Assembly: GCF_001942495.1 (NCBI RefSeq)
Contig: NZ_MKZS01000001.1
Coordinates: forward strand, 2,389,171 to 2,453,170
From: Moorena bouillonii PNG
GTDB lineage: Bacteria; Cyanobacteriota; Cyanobacteriia; Cyanobacteriales; Coleofasciculaceae
DNA: 64,000 nucleotides
Direction: 5' to 3'
In this document: positions 7,690 through 18,088 of the stretch, one piece after another
Layout: each line of letters starts with the position of its first letter
Position numbering within the stretch: the first letter of the stretch is position 1
Made by a program: the position numbers and the translations under genes
Notes under the pieces: model-generated
Told to the model about the DNA's origin: nothing
Database searches by the model: none
The model's input: the letters and a program-made list of their open reading frames with translations, nothing else

Positions 7690-9081
7690 CTAAGGTGTTG
7701 CAGTCATAGCATTAGTGGGAGTCGGAGGAAGTTCCTCTTCTTCTATCTGAGCCGGAACCCGTTCTACTCTAGCACCAAGTTGTCGGAGTTTACCTTCCAA
7801 ATCGTCATAACCCCGGTCTAAATGACGGAGTCCCTGAATCGTAGTTATTCCTTCTGCCCCTAACCCAGCGACCACAAGTGCAGCAGATGCTCGTAAATCC
7901 GTACCCACTACTGGTGCTCCCGACAACATTGGCACACCTCTGATAATCGCATTATTCCCTTTAACCCGGATATCCGCCCCCATGCGATTCAATTCAGCCA
8001 CATGACGCAGCCGATTTTCAAAAACCGTTTCGCTAACCACACAGTTTCCCTCACTCAGAGCCAGCAACGCCGTAAACTGGGCTTGCATATCCGTAGGAAA
8101 TCCAGGATAAGGCAAAGTTTCAATATCCGTTGCCGTTAGTTTATGAGGAATAATTCGTAAGCGATTGGGTTCTTCCACCATCACCTCACTACCAATTGCC
8201 CGTAGCTTAGCAATCACAGCCGTTAAATGTTCCGGTATTACTGGGTAAAGGCTCAGTTCAGAGTGGGTAATTGCCCCAGCTACCAAGAAAGTACCAGCTT
8301 CAATCCGGTCAGGAATAATCGGGTAATCCACCGAATGTAAACTAGAAACCCCAGAGATACTAATAGTTTTAGTACCAGCACCACTAATTTGAGCTCCCAT
8401 CGCTCGGCAGAAATTCGCCAAATCCACCACTTCTGGCTCTTGAGCCGCATTTTCAATGATGGTTTCCCCTTCTGCCAGAGTCGCTGCCATCAGCAGAGTT
8501 TCTGTTGCGCCGACACTGGGGTAATCCAGGTAGATTTTCGCCCCCTTTAGCTTGTTGTTACCTGTTCCTTTCACATAAGCATTGACCATGCCATGCTCAA
8601 TATGAACCTGAGCGCCCATAGCTTGTAGACCCCTGACATGGAGGTCTACAGGTCTAGCACCAATCGCACAGCCACCAGGTAGTGGTATCCGTGCCACTCC
8701 CAATCGCGCTAGCATCGGACCGAGAATAAAAAAGCTAGCTCGCAGCTGGCTAACCAACTCATAGGGAGCTTTTGATTGTCCGATATGGCTGACATCTAGG
8801 TCTAAGATGTCACCATTGCGTTTGAGCTTGACTCCCACAGCAGCAAGAATCTGGCTCATCCGCTCGATATCTACTAGGGAGGGCACATTACGCAGTCGGC
8901 AATCTTGAGAACACAGTAAAGCCCCTGCCATAATTGCCAAGGCAGAATTTTTAGCTCCACTAATTTTTACCTGTCCCTGGAGAGACGCTCTACCCCAAAT
9001 CTTGAGAACCGATTCGTTTTCCTGGGACAGAGATTGGGGATTTATCGGGCTTTGAGAGTGACTAATGGGTCTATCCTCCAA
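7690..9081 (-). CDS. murA: UDP-N-acetylglucosamine 1-carboxyvinyltransferase
   Basis: 463 residues. First committed step of peptidoglycan synthesis: transfer of enolpyruvate from PEP to UDP-GlcNAc in the cytoplasm. Visible signatures are [19 protein letters not shown] near the start, [19 protein letters not shown] with the fosfomycin-sensitive catalytic Cys, and [15 protein letters not shown] near the end. The N-terminus has about 28 extra polar residues before the domain and the C-terminus a Pro/Glu-rich tail; the first ATG is kept. It reads alone on the minus strand. Confidence 0.95.
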   Translation of the reverse strand: MEDRPISHSQSPINPQSLSQENESVLKIWGRASLQGQVKISGAKNSALAIMAGALLCSQDCRLRNVPSLVDIERMSQILAAVGVKLKRNGDILDLDVSHIGQSKAPYELVSQLRASFFILGPMLARLGVARIPLPGGCAIGARPVDLHVRGLQAMGAQVHIEHGMVNAYVKGTGNNKLKGAKIYLDYPSVGATETLLMAATLAEGETIIENAAQEPEVVDLANFCRAMGAQISGAGTKTISISGVSSLHSVDYPIIPDRIEAGTFLVAGAITHSELSLYPVIPEHLTAVIAKLRAIGSEVMVEEPNRLRIIPHKLTATDIETLPYPGFPTDMQAQFTALLALSEGNCVVSETVFENRLRHVAELNRMGADIRVKGNNAIIRGVPMLSGAPVVGTDLRASAALVVAGLGAEGITTIQGLRHLDRGYDDLEGKLRQLGARVERVPAQIEEEELPPTPTNAMTATP

Positions 9082-9408
9082 AATAATTGTAATTTCTGGC
9101 GAAATATTAAATTTGGTTTTGATTTTACCTGAAACTTTATAAATGTCTAGTTTTCCAAGTATCTTGATCGAATGTCAGGTTTTCCACTATACTCAGAAGT
9201 TGGCAATCTAAACCGGGAAATTTGCAGGCGTTGCGGCTATCGACAAGAAACTTGTCCACAATAGCAGTAAATGCTGTATACTAAAAAACCGGTGAGCTAA
9301 TAGAGCAAGCCCACTAGCAATTCCTTTGTGGAATCCTCAACCGTGACAGTTCTGATTCAGAACTGACCACTATCGGAATCACCAAAGATTGCTATAACGC
9401 CAACAAAA
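9082..9408. other. Intergenic region between divergent murA and tRNA-Leu
   Basis: No gene seen. It must hold the murA promoter on the minus strand and the tRNA promoter on the plus strand. A small palindrome, CAGTTCTG ATT CAGAACTG, lies about 50 bases before the tRNA. Confidence 0.6.
9252..9282 (+). promoter_or_regulatory. Possible sigma-70 type promoter for tRNA-Leu
   Basis: TTGTCC and TATACT separated by 19 bases, about 125 bases before the tRNA. The spacer is longer than ideal, so this is a weak call by eye. Confidence 0.3.
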
Positions 9409-9492
9409 GCGGAACTGGCGGAATTGGTAGACGCGCTAGATTCAGGTTCTAGTGTTCGCAAGGACTTCCGGGTTCAAGTCCCGGGTTCCGCA
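9409..9492 (+). tRNA. trnL: tRNA-Leu (anticodon CAG)
   Basis: 84 bases. Acceptor arms GCGGAAC/GTTCCGC pair fully, with discriminator A. The anticodon stem CTAGA/TCTAG encloses the loop TTCAGGT, giving anticodon CAG. A long variable arm typical of class II tRNA-Leu and the T arm CCGGGTTCAAGTCCCGG follow. CCA is not encoded. Confidence 0.95.
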
Positions 9493-9509
9493 TAATTAGC
9501 CAGACTTGT

Positions 9510-10289
9510 ATGTTGACAAGTACTAAGAATCCCCTAGTCAAGGAAATTCGCAAGCTGCACAGAGTCAAAGGGCGTCGGCAGCAAGACCTATTTCTGTTGG
9601 AGGGAACCCACCTGTTGGCAGAAGCCTGTGCCGTAGATTATCCCCTAGTCACCCTCTGCTATACACCAGAATGGCTTGAAGCTCATCCACAACTATCCCA
9701 AGATGCTTCCGTTCGGTCTCAAAGAGTGGAAGTAGTAAGTCAGTCTGTACTAAAAGCGATCGCTACCACAGTTGAGCCAGATGGAGTGATAGCCACAGCA
9801 ACCCGTCTTCCCCTTTCCCCGAAACCCCTCAATTCCCTCTCCCTAGGTCTAGCCCTAGAAACCATACAAGACCCAGGAAATCTTGGAACAATCATTAGAA
9901 CTGCGGTAGCCGCTGGTGCAGAAGGATTGTGGCTCAGTTCCGATAGTGTAGAGCTAGATAATCCTAAAGTATTGCGAGCCTCAGTCGGTCAGTGGTTCCG
10001 TCTGCCCATGGCAGTTACCCCCCATTTGCCCACCCTCGTAGCTCAAGCTCAAGCTCAAGGGATACAAGTAGTGGCCACAGTACCAGATGCTAAGGTCAGT
10101 TACTGGGAAATAGATTGGCGCTGTCCTAGCTTAATACTCCTGGGCAATGAAGCAGCTGGACTTAAGGAAGAGTTGGTAAACATCGCAGATCAGCAAGTTA
10201 AGATTCCCCTGATGCCAGGAGTAGAATCCTTAAATGTAGCGATTGCTGCTGCCTTGATGTTGTACGAAGCTAAACGGCAACGTTTCTGA
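9510..10289 (+). CDS. SpoU/TrmH family RNA 2'-O-methyltransferase
   Basis: 259 residues. N-terminal substrate-binding part (STKNPLVKEIRKLHRVKGRR, DLFLLEGTHLLAEA) followed by the SPOUT knot: ALETIQDPGNLGTIIRTAVAAG, LILLGNEAAGLKEEL and IPLMPGVESLNVAIAAALMLYEA, the three SpoU motifs. It methylates ribose 2'-OH in rRNA or tRNA using S-adenosylmethionine; the exact target cannot be read from sequence. It begins 17 bases after the tRNA and may be co-transcribed with it. Confidence 0.9.
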   Translation: MLTSTKNPLVKEIRKLHRVKGRRQQDLFLLEGTHLLAEACAVDYPLVTLCYTPEWLEAHPQLSQDASVRSQRVEVVSQSVLKAIATTVEPDGVIATATRLPLSPKPLNSLSLGLALETIQDPGNLGTIIRTAVAAGAEGLWLSSDSVELDNPKVLRASVGQWFRLPMAVTPHLPTLVAQAQAQGIQVVATVPDAKVSYWEIDWRCPSLILLGNEAAGLKEELVNIADQQVKIPLMPGVESLNVAIAAALMLYEAKRQRF

Positions 10290-10713
10290 ATTAATCAGCA
10301 ACATCTGGCGTTGCTTAATAATGGAATGTTTTTAAGAGTTTTCTGGAATGGGCATCTTGTGTGGAATGGGCATCTTGCGTGGAACTGGCATCTTGCGTAG
10401 AACTGGCATCTTGCCAGTTTCATCCTTATTTTCGAGCGGGCAGGATGCCCACTCTACTCTTATTCATTCCTAAATTCAGCAACGCCCTTAATCTAGGTAT
10501 CCTAAAGCAATGAATTGTGATAATTTTTGATGCCATATTCCCTGTTCCCTATTCCCTGTTCCCTGTTCCCTGTTCCCTATTCCCTTTGCGATCCTTGATA
10601 CTTCATACTTCACCCTCTCAATCTTAATGGTTGAGCACTTGCAATCCTGGATTGGTCAAGTTGAAAATAATAAAGACAAACAAAGCATACCCAATCTAGA
10701 CTAGGAGATAGAT
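10290..10713. other. Repeat-rich spacer before lpdA
   Basis: Bases 10328-10410 hold four tandem 18-base units of the form TGGAATGGGCATCTTGCG, closed by an inverted partner GCAGGATGCCC near 10441, so the block can fold into a hairpin. Bases 10540-10585 are TTCCCTG/TTCCCTA heptamers. No gene. Confidence 0.7.
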
Positions 10714-12144
10714 GTGAGTCAAGACTTTGATTACGATTTAGTGATTATCGGTGCTGGTGTAGGGGGTCATGGTGCTGCCTTACACGCAGTTAGCTGTGGT
10801 CTGAAAACCGCTATTATTGAAGCCGCTGACATGGGCGGAACTTGTGTCAACCGGGGCTGCATCCCTTCTAAAGCCCTATTAGCCGCATCAGGTAGAGTGC
10901 GAGAGCTCCAGGACGCTCATCATCTCAATGCCCTTGGGATTAAAGTAGCAGGGGTTGAGTTTGACCGAAATGCGATCGCAAATCATGCCAGCAATCTAGT
11001 CAGTAAGATTCGTGGTGACCTGACCAACAGCCTAAAACGCTTGGGTGTGGATATTATCAAAGGCTGGGGTAAAGTAGCTGCTTATCAAAAAGTAACCGTT
11101 GTTACAGACAATGGCGAAAAAACTATTACCGCCAAAGACATTATGATATCCGCTGGTTCAATTCCCTTTGTACCCCCAGGAATTGAGATTGATGGCAAAA
11201 CCGTATTTACCAGCGATGATGCCATCAAACTAGAATGGCTGCCAGATTGGGTAGCAATCGTGGGCAGTGGTTACATTGGTCTAGAGTTTGCTGATGTCTA
11301 CACAGCACTAGGGTCTGAAATCACCATGATCGAAGCCCTAGACGACCTGATGCCAACCTTTGACCCTGATATTGCCAAACTAGCCACACGAATCCTGATC
11401 AAACCTCGGGACATTGAAACCCATACTGGGGTGCTAGCGATGAAAGTAACTCCCGGTTCCCCGGTAGTAATTGAACTAGCAGATACCAAAACCAAGGAAG
11501 TAGTCGATGTACTCGAAGTCGATGCTTGCCTGGTCGCTACAGGTCGGATTCCCGCCACCAAAGACCTAGGACTAGATGCCGTAGGAGTGGAAACAGACCG
11601 GCGCGGTTTTATTCCCGTAGATGACACCATGGCAGTACTTTCAGCAGGGGAACCCGTACCCCATCTTTGGGCAATTGGTGATGCCACTGGGAAAATGATG
11701 TTAGCCCATGCCGCATCCGCTCAAGGTATTGTCGCAGTAGAGAATATCTGTGGACGTCAGCGCACCGTAGACTACCGCAGCATACCCGCAGCCGCCTTTA
11801 CCCATCCAGAAATCAGCTACGTCGGCCTAAGCGAACCACAAGCCAAAAAATTGGCCTCCGAAGAAGGCTTTGAAGTATCCGTTGTAAGATCTTACTTTAA
11901 GGGGAATTCTAAAGCGATCGCAGAAGGAGAAGCAGATGGGGTAGCGAAAGTGATCTACCGTAAAGATACCGGGGAAGTCCTAGGAGTCCACATCCTAGGT
12001 ATCCACGCCTCTGACTTAATTCACGAAGCCTCAAATGCGATCGCAAACAGACAATCCGTCAACTCCCTCGCCTACTTAGTCCATGCTCACCCCACTCTCT
12101 CAGAAGTACTCGACGAAGCTTACAAACGAGCTGTAACTCATTAG
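10714..12144 (+). CDS. lpdA: Dihydrolipoyl dehydrogenase
   Basis: 476 residues. E3 component shared by pyruvate dehydrogenase and the glycine cleavage complex; oxidises dihydrolipoamide with FAD and NAD+. Visible: FAD motif [16 protein letters not shown], redox disulphide [19 protein letters not shown] motif [33 protein letters not shown] and the C-terminal HPTLSE His-Glu pair. The start is GTG at 10714, preceded by AGGAGATAGAT, a good ribosome site. A long perfect hairpin ends the transcript. Confidence 0.95.
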   Translation: MSQDFDYDLVIIGAGVGGHGAALHAVSCGLKTAIIEAADMGGTCVNRGCIPSKALLAASGRVRELQDAHHLNALGIKVAGVEFDRNAIANHASNLVSKIRGDLTNSLKRLGVDIIKGWGKVAAYQKVTVVTDNGEKTITAKDIMISAGSIPFVPPGIEIDGKTVFTSDDAIKLEWLPDWVAIVGSGYIGLEFADVYTALGSEITMIEALDDLMPTFDPDIAKLATRILIKPRDIETHTGVLAMKVTPGSPVVIELADTKTKEVVDVLEVDACLVATGRIPATKDLGLDAVGVETDRRGFIPVDDTMAVLSAGEPVPHLWAIGDATGKMMLAHAASAQGIVAVENICGRQRTVDYRSIPAAAFTHPEISYVGLSEPQAKKLASEEGFEVSVVRSYFKGNSKAIAEGEADGVAKVIYRKDTGEVLGVHILGIHASDLIHEASNAIANRQSVNSLAYLVHAHPTLSEVLDEAYKRAVTH

Positions 12145-12145
12145 T

Positions 12146-12184
12146 CAAAATCCTTTGTTAATTGCTAATTAACAAAGGATTTTG
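12146..12184 (+). terminator. Perfect 18-bp hairpin after lpdA
   Basis: Arms 12146-12163 and 12167-12184 pair without mismatch around a 3-base loop, starting one base after the lpdA stop. The end of the stem (GATTTTG) supplies a short T tract. Likely transcription terminator. Confidence 0.8.
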
Positions 12185-12186
12185 GT

Positions 12187-12236
12187 ACTGACGCACTGAG
12201 AAACTGACGCACTGAGGGACTGACGCACTCACGCAC
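12187..12236. repeat. Tandem GACGCACT repeats
   Basis: Units of about 14-15 bases built from CTGACGCACTGAG occur three to four times just before trpC. Confidence 0.75.
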
Positions 12237-12251
12237 TATATAAAACTACTG

Positions 12252-13139
12252 ATGCAAATTCGCCGACGCCCACCTAATCCAGCAGTTAAAATCCAAACCC
12301 TGCACTATCAAGTTGCACTACCAGACGATAAACCCCACCATATTCTCGAAGAAATTGTCTGGCACAAAGAGAAAGAAATTGACCAGATGCGGGAAAGTCT
12401 GCCCCTAGTGGAGTTGCGCAAGCGAGTACAAACAGCACCACCCCCCCGAGACTTTCTAGCAGCCCTAAAATCAGGAAAGACTAGCCCTGGCCTGATTGCA
12501 GAAATCAAAAAAGCATCTCCTAGCAAAGGGGTTATTCGAGAAGATTTTGACCCAGTAGCCATTGCTCAGTCATACAGCCAGGGTGGTGCTAGTGCGATCT
12601 CAGTGCTGACAGATCAAACATTCTTTCAGGGTAGTTGGGAAAACCTGGCAAAAGTTCGTGCTGCTGTAGACGTGCCTTTGCTGTGTAAGGAGTTCATCAT
12701 CTATCCCTACCAAATGTACATGGCTCGTAGTCACGGAGCAGATGCAGTTTTACTGATTGCAGCCATCCTTTCCGATCAAGACCTGCAATACTTTATCAAA
12801 ATTGCTAAGACTCTGTCGATCACACCCTTGATCGAAGTCCATACCCAATCTGAATTAGATCGAGTATTATCTCTCGATGGCGTTACCCTAGTAGGTATAA
12901 ACAATCGTAACTTGGAAGATTTTTCCGTCGATTTACAAACAACCTGTCAATTACTAGCAGCAAGGGCTAACCAACTACTCGAACGTGGCATTCTGGTAGT
13001 CAGTGAATCAGGGCTTCATACCAACGCTCACCTTGATCAGGTAGCATCTGCCGGAGCCACAGCCGTCCTCATTGGTGAGTCATTGGTAAAACAGCCAGAC
13101 CCAGCAGTTGCTATTGCCAGTTTGTTTAGCCATCAGTGA
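12252..13139 (+). CDS. trpC: Indole-3-glycerol phosphate synthase
   Basis: 295 residues. Closes the indole ring of tryptophan from CdRP in the cytoplasm. TIM-barrel motifs are all visible: [70 protein letters not shown] and [10 protein letters not shown]. The roughly 40-residue N-terminal extension ([21 protein letters not shown]) is usual in cyanobacteria and supports the ATG chosen. A TrpG-like amidotransferase lies 27 kb away, so the pathway genes are scattered. Confidence 0.95.
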   Translation: MQIRRRPPNPAVKIQTLHYQVALPDDKPHHILEEIVWHKEKEIDQMRESLPLVELRKRVQTAPPPRDFLAALKSGKTSPGLIAEIKKASPSKGVIREDFDPVAIAQSYSQGGASAISVLTDQTFFQGSWENLAKVRAAVDVPLLCKEFIIYPYQMYMARSHGADAVLLIAAILSDQDLQYFIKIAKTLSITPLIEVHTQSELDRVLSLDGVTLVGINNRNLEDFSVDLQTTCQLLAARANQLLERGILVVSESGLHTNAHLDQVASAGATAVLIGESLVKQPDPAVAIASLFSHQ

Positions 13140-13205
13140 CCCATAGCCCAAAACAATAGTCAATGGTGATGGCAAACTCCGACTCACCGAGGTACAGGAA
13201 ATTTC

Positions 13206-13490
13206 ATGGATCCAATTCCCCTTCCATCTTATATTCACTACGAACTGCTGCTCCAACTGCTAGAGCGCCAAACAGCATTTGCTACCAGTCAAAACCCCCA
13301 ATTGCGAGAGCAGGTTCATCAATTGATCAGTACTCTGCGTAAAGCCCTAGTTCAGCAGAAGCAGTTAGAACAAAGCTGTCAGCGAGCCAACTTGCCAATG
13401 GAGTATCGCTGGTCTCTCAACAGCGTCAAATTGGATGCCCATGACTCAAAAAATGGTTTACCGGATTCAGCAGGAAGACTCCCCCATTAA
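13206..13490 (+). CDS. Small conserved cyanobacterial protein, DUF5340-like
   Basis: 94 residues starting MDPIPLPSYIHYELLLQLLERQT, then a helical Gln-rich region (LREQVHQLISTLRKALVQQKQLEQ) likely to form a coiled coil. I associate this start with the small cyanobacterial DUF5340 family, from memory. It follows trpC by 66 bases on the same strand, with AGGAAATTTC before the ATG. The last 25 residues look unstructured. Function unknown. Confidence 0.6.
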   Translation: MDPIPLPSYIHYELLLQLLERQTAFATSQNPQLREQVHQLISTLRKALVQQKQLEQSCQRANLPMEYRWSLNSVKLDAHDSKNGLPDSAGRLPH

Positions 13491-13904
13491 ATAGTCAACA
13501 AATTGTCAACTTCATAAAAAAAAACTAAGAAATTTAGTCAGAGTATCTCATTTGAGCCAATATATTTTGAGATTGTTACCTACTAATGAGGAGCTTTACT
13601 CCCACTGTCGGCATCAATAACACATGCTCGCTATGGCTCCAAACTAAAGAGTGTCCTAACTGCAGGATGTCAATATACAAAGACTTTAAGGCAAGTTTAA
13701 ATCTAGCGTGGCTGGGTCAGTCTTCGTGTAAGCATGGGTGGGGATAACCGCTCCCATGGTCCGGTGGTGAAACGCCAAAGTAACCGCTAAATTAACCTTG
13801 AATTTCCGGTTTTGTCCGGTAACATCCAAGACTTAATCGGTCAGTTCAGAGTAACTAACCAATCATCAGATCACAACAACCCTAGATACCAAGACTAACT
13901 ACAG
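13491..13904. other. 414-base leader region before the aminotransferase gene
   Basis: No gene seen. It contains several short inverted repeats, e.g. CATGGG/CCCATG around 13733-13758 and TCCGGT pairs near 13760 and 13805. The last 200 bases are more GC-rich than the first 100. It may be a structured 5' untranslated region; no known riboswitch was recognised. Confidence 0.45.
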
Positions 13905-15059
13905 ATGGAAGACAAGCTCAAACTAATGATTCCTGGCCCGACGCCAGTACCAGAACAAGTATTACTGGCCATGGCCAAACACCCGATCGGACACCGTAGT
14001 CCCGAATTTAGCGAAATCATGGCAGAGGTCAATGAAAACCTCAAATGGCTACACCAGACCAAAAATGATGTCTTGACTGTAACCGCTAGCGGTACCGGAG
14101 TCATGGAAGCTGGCATTATTAACTTCCTCAGTGCAGGCGATCGCGTTTTAGTTGGTTCTAATGGTAAATTTGGCGACCGTTGGGGCAAAATCAGTACTGC
14201 TTTTGGTCTGGAAGTGGACACCATTACCGCTGAGTGGGGTAAGCCCTTAGATCCGGAGCAGTTTCGTGAAAAGCTAGAAGCTGATACCGAAAAGCAAATC
14301 AAAGCCGTAATCGTCACCCACTCTGAAACCTCTACTGGGGTTCTCAACGACTTAGAAACCATAAATCGTTACGTCAAAGACCACGGGGAAGCCCTAATTA
14401 TTGTTGATGCTGTTACCAGCCTTGGAGCAGTCAATGTACCCATTGATGAGTGGGGTCTTGATGTAGTAGGCTCTGGTTCCCAGAAGGGATACATGATTCC
14501 CCCAGGACTCGGATTTGTCAGTGTTAGTCCTAAAGCTTGGGAAGCCTACAAAACAGCTACCCTGCCCAAGTTTTACCTAGATTTAGGGACTTACAAGAAA
14601 TCTACTGCTAAAAACAGCAATCCCTTTACCCCGCCAGTGAACCTAGTCATTGCCCTACAGGCTGCACTGCGCATGATGCAAAGAGAAGGGTTAGAATCAA
14701 TATTTTCCCGTCACCAGCGTCTGATGGAAGCAACCCGCGCCGCTGTCAAAGCCCTATCATTACCATTGTTTGGTTCTGATGAGTATGCTAGCCCAGCCGC
14801 CACTGCAGTGATTCCCACATCAGTAGAGTCGGAACAAATCCGTTCTGTGATGAAAAAACGCTATAACATTGCTCTAGCTGGGGGACAAGATAACTATAAA
14901 GGAAAAATATTCCGCATTGGTCACTTAGGTTTTGTCAGTGAGCAAGATATTCTTGGTGTCATTGGTGCTCTCGAAGCCACCCTTCAGGAATTGGGACACC
15001 AATCCATGACACCAGGAGCAGGTATTGCAGCTGCTGCTAGTGTCTTTGCCAAGAGCTAA
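13905..15059 (+). CDS. Class V PLP-dependent aminotransferase (alanine/serine-glyoxylate type)
   Basis: 384 residues. Family signatures are LMIPGPTPVPEQVLLAMAKHPIGHRS, the cofactor region TASGTGVMEAGI, VDAVTSLGAVNVP and the Schiff-base Lys in VVGSGSQKGYMIPPGLGF. Homologues act as serine- or alanine-glyoxylate aminotransferases in photorespiratory glycolate metabolism, and some are annotated as the small subunit of soluble hydrogenase; the aminotransferase reading fits better. It stands alone after a long leader. The Ala-rich C-terminal tail is normal. Confidence 0.88.
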   Translation: MEDKLKLMIPGPTPVPEQVLLAMAKHPIGHRSPEFSEIMAEVNENLKWLHQTKNDVLTVTASGTGVMEAGIINFLSAGDRVLVGSNGKFGDRWGKISTAFGLEVDTITAEWGKPLDPEQFREKLEADTEKQIKAVIVTHSETSTGVLNDLETINRYVKDHGEALIIVDAVTSLGAVNVPIDEWGLDVVGSGSQKGYMIPPGLGFVSVSPKAWEAYKTATLPKFYLDLGTYKKSTAKNSNPFTPPVNLVIALQAALRMMQREGLESIFSRHQRLMEATRAAVKALSLPLFGSDEYASPAATAVIPTSVESEQIRSVMKKRYNIALAGGQDNYKGKIFRIGHLGFVSEQDILGVIGALEATLQELGHQSMTPGAGIAAAASVFAKS

Positions 15060-15062
15060 TTA

Positions 15063-15176
15063 ACAGTTGAAGGTTGAAGGTTGAAGGTTGAAGGTTGAAG
15101 GTTGACGGTTGACGGTTGACGGTTGAAGGTTGACGGTTGAAGGTTGACGGTTGAAGGTTGACGGTTGACGGTTGAC
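15063..15176. repeat. Heptamer array (GGTTGAA/GGTTGAC)
   Basis: About sixteen consecutive 7-base units alternating GGTTGAA and GGTTGAC. An inverted version (CAACCTTCAACCGTT) occurs at 30840-30890. The remaining bases to 15479 show no gene. Confidence 0.9.
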
Positions 15177-15479
15177 TGTGCTCTGCGGTAAATGGTCAAC
15201 CGTCAACTCCTAATAGTCTTTTTAATTTTTAATGAAACTTCCGCCACCTAAGTTCAGTAAAGATGGCGGAATAATTCCTAATTGAGTTCAACACCACCAT
15301 CAGATCCCAATTCTCAATTGGAACCCAATCACATACCCAATTCCCAAGTTTTCCTGATCAGTACGAAATCCTGAGGAATTAATTAAAGAAGTTTTGGCTC
15401 TGCCATAAGAGATCATCCTAATTGACACTCGCCGTCTTGAAAGAACGGCGATTCCCAGATCGACGAGCTGCCTTAAACC

Positions 15480-17168
15480 CTACATTCCGCAGGTTGGAGG
15501 GGAGAGCTATGGTATTTTTAAACCATGAAACCAATAGCATCTTCAATTAGAGTACAAGATCTTGACCACTGCGGCATAGTGGCTGGAATAATTGACCAGA
15601 TGGGACTAGTGGAACAAATTAACCAAGAACTCGGAAGCCACCCCCAAGAAATTGTCAGTGCCGGAGTAGCAGTCAAAGCGATGATTCTCAATGGGTTGGG
15701 CTTAGTGAGCGCTCCCCTGTACTTGTTTGAAAAATTCTTTGTGGGCAAAGCCACCGAACATCTTCTGGGAGAGGGAATTGAACCACAGCATCTCAACGAT
15801 GACCGTCTAGGAAGAGTATTGGAACAACTCTATGAAGCGGGACTGACCCCTCTATTTATCAAAGTAGCCCTAAAAGCTGCTTTTAAGTTTGGGGTAAACA
15901 GTGACAGTCTGCACCTGGATTCGAGTTCCTTTCACGTTCATGGAGCTTATCTGAGGAAAGACTTACCCCTTTCACAAGAACCAGCAGCGATCGCCATTAC
16001 TCATGGTTACTCGAGAGATCATAGACCAGACCTCAAGCAATTCATGGTGGATTTGATGTGTAGTGGAGATGGAGATGTGCCACTATATCTACGAGTAGCA
16101 AATGGTAATGAATCAGACCAAGCCATTTTCGCCGAACTGATCAGACAATTCCGGGAGCAATGGCAATGTGAAGCTTTGTTTGTGGCTGATGCTGCCCTCT
16201 ATGGAGAGGAAAACATTCAGTCATTGACCGATCTGCAATGGCTCAGCCGAGTCCCCGCAACTCTCAAAGCAGCTCAACAGTTAATGGAGCAGTTGTCTGA
16301 AGAAGCCTTCAATCCGGCTCAATTAACACGATACCATTGGGCTTGTGTCTGTAGCACCTATGGTGAGATCAAACAGCGATGGCTCGTTGTCGAAAGTGAA
16401 GCCAGAAAAGAAGCTGACCTGTTGCAGCTCGAACAAAAAATTCAACAGCATCATCAGAAAGCTCTTCATCAGCTCAAGCACTTAGAACACCGAAACTTTG
16501 CCTGTGCTCCTGATGCCATGGCAGCAGCAGAAGATTGGAACAAACAACTGCGCTATCATCGCCTCACTCAGATAGAAGTTGTGCCACTCCCTTACTACAA
16601 TCAGCCTGGACGACCACGAAAAGGTCAAGTTCCTGATGGCTATCACTATCGTCTTCAAGGCAGCTTAACCTTAAATCAGGAAGTGGTTGCCAAAGCTCGT
16701 AGAAGGGCTGGACGCTTTGTTCTGGCTACCAATGTTCTAGAGTCTGAGTCCCTGTCTGAAGACAATATACTCTGTGAGTACAAAAAACAACAATGTACTG
16801 AAAGAGGTTTCCGTTTTCTCAAAGACCCGATGTTCTTCACCAGCAGTGTTTTCCTCAAGACTCCTGAGCGGGTAGCTGCCTTGGCGATGGTGATGGGACT
16901 GTGTTTGTTGGTCTATACTTTGGCACAAAGAGCCTTACGCCAAGCTCTTGCCAGGGCTAAGCAAACCGTTAATAACCAATTAGGTAAGCCCACAGCTACC
17001 CCGACAATGCGCTGGGTATTTCAGTGCTTTCAGTCGATTCATTTGGTCATCCTGGGGGAATTAGAGCAAATTGTCAACTTAACCCAGGAGCATCAAAGGA
17101 TTCTTCAGTTTCTTGGTGCTCCCTGCCAAAAATATTATTTACTGGTCTGACCAACCTGCGGAATGTGG
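15480..17168 (+). mobile_element. IS1634-family insertion sequence
   Basis: Terminal inverted repeats: 15482-15497 (ACATTCCGCAGGTTGG) is the exact reverse complement of 17151-17166. TTAAACC occurs directly outside both ends (15473-15479 and 17170-17176), a probable target duplication offset by a base. One intact transposase gene fills the element, so it may still be active. Confidence 0.85.
15525..17150 (+). CDS. IS1634-family transposase
   Basis: 541 residues. The N-terminal part (IRVQDLDHCGIVAGIIDQMGL, GVAVKAMILNGLG) is the DUF4277-type domain found at the start of these transposases. DDE catalytic candidates are Asp in LHLDSSSFHVHG, Asp in LFVADAALYGEENI and Glu in CTERGFRFLKDPMF. Full length for the family, no frameshift, enclosed by 16-bp inverted repeats. 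Catalyses cut-and-paste movement of the element. Confidence 0.92.
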   Translation: MKPIASSIRVQDLDHCGIVAGIIDQMGLVEQINQELGSHPQEIVSAGVAVKAMILNGLGLVSAPLYLFEKFFVGKATEHLLGEGIEPQHLNDDRLGRVLEQLYEAGLTPLFIKVALKAAFKFGVNSDSLHLDSSSFHVHGAYLRKDLPLSQEPAAIAITHGYSRDHRPDLKQFMVDLMCSGDGDVPLYLRVANGNESDQAIFAELIRQFREQWQCEALFVADAALYGEENIQSLTDLQWLSRVPATLKAAQQLMEQLSEEAFNPAQLTRYHWACVCSTYGEIKQRWLVVESEARKEADLLQLEQKIQQHHQKALHQLKHLEHRNFACAPDAMAAAEDWNKQLRYHRLTQIEVVPLPYYNQPGRPRKGQVPDGYHYRLQGSLTLNQEVVAKARRRAGRFVLATNVLESESLSEDNILCEYKKQQCTERGFRFLKDPMFFTSSVFLKTPERVAALAMVMGLCLLVYTLAQRALRQALARAKQTVNNQLGKPTATPTMRWVFQCFQSIHLVILGELEQIVNLTQEHQRILQFLGAPCQKYYLLV

Positions 17169-17566
17169 GTTAAACCACTGTGTCCTAATCTTTGACGCCG
17201 CCAAAAAGTAAGCAATATCTAAACCAAAGACCCGTCAAGAACAAGAATTCAGTTTAGTTCACAGTAGACCCAGCGGGCAATTCTCGCGATCGCGTTTGGT
17301 TACTTGCTAGAAAGTGCGTGATTAAAGTCCGTTGCTTTCTCATTCACCTGGTTCCGGCGTGCCCCGCCGTACCGTTTTTATCTCAAATCGTGTTTTTGCT
17401 TGGTTCACACACCAACGGTTAATTGATGACTGGGTTTTTAAGGAGGACTTTCCCTACCCTCCGAGCATTATTATTTTAAGGTCAAGCAGGGGCGGGTCTC
17501 TCTCCCGGTTGCGCCAAGGCCAAAGGCCACGCTACGCGAACGGTTTTTCAGCCTGTACTCATACTA
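17169..17566. other. Region between the IS and the truncated hydrolase
   Basis: No supported gene. Bases 17500-17550 contain the dispersed palindromic piece GCCAAGGCCAAAGGCCACGCTACGCGAACGG, split here as GCCAAGGCC/AAAGGCCACGCTACGCG, found at several other sites. A 98-codon plus-strand frame is not convincing. Confidence 0.5.
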
Positions 17567-17959
17567 CTAGTATACTCTGGCTAGACAATTATCAACCCCG
17601 GTTGCAAGATTTATTTCTAGGCGACTAAACTCGCTAGCCACTTTCATCTGGGCTCGCTTTGAGGCGGAGTTTTCAGTGCTTGGATTCCTAATAACCTGTC
17701 CTTCTCGAGACCATCGCAGATACTGCTGTAATTGATCAACTGGATCAAACCCCTGTTGGTCAATCAAACTATGGGCTAAACACAGAGCCATGGATGTATC
17801 ATCAGTCCAGTAGCCAGGCTTTAAACCAAAAGGCCCACTACCCACCATATCTTCAATCGGGATAAATGATCCTGGTGCCTTAAACTCTAAAGTAGTACCG
17901 ACTGCATCCCCAACAGCCAATCCTAAGAGACTACCACGGTAACGGTTAATTAGCTCCAT
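17567..17959 (-). pseudogene. Truncated ADP-ribosylglycohydrolase (DraG family)
   Basis: The first 87 or so residues match the N-terminus of ADP-ribosylglycohydrolases: [40 protein letters not shown] with the TDDT metal-binding motif, and LRWSREGQ. Family members are about 300 residues; here the homology stops and an unrelated 43-residue tail follows to the stop. The rest of the hydrolase, including the second metal motif, is missing, probably through insertion or deletion associated with the neighbouring mobile DNA. Confidence 0.75.
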
Positions 17960-18088
17960 ATTAGCTCCATTGGATAATTCCTCTTCTAATCCATAACCTC
18001 TGCTAATCTAGTGTCGTGTTCTTTGCATCTTCGCGGTTAATCAAAATCCTGATTAGCCCAACACCCTCACCCGGAGCTTGTTCAACCA

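Noticed and set aside
13491-13904. Known riboswitch in the aminotransferase leader
   Set aside because: No glycine, cobalamin, glutamine or other consensus core could be matched by eye.
17332-17628. 98-codon plus-strand frame
   Set aside because: Low-complexity, overlaps the truncated hydrolase and a dispersed repeat; no family resemblance.
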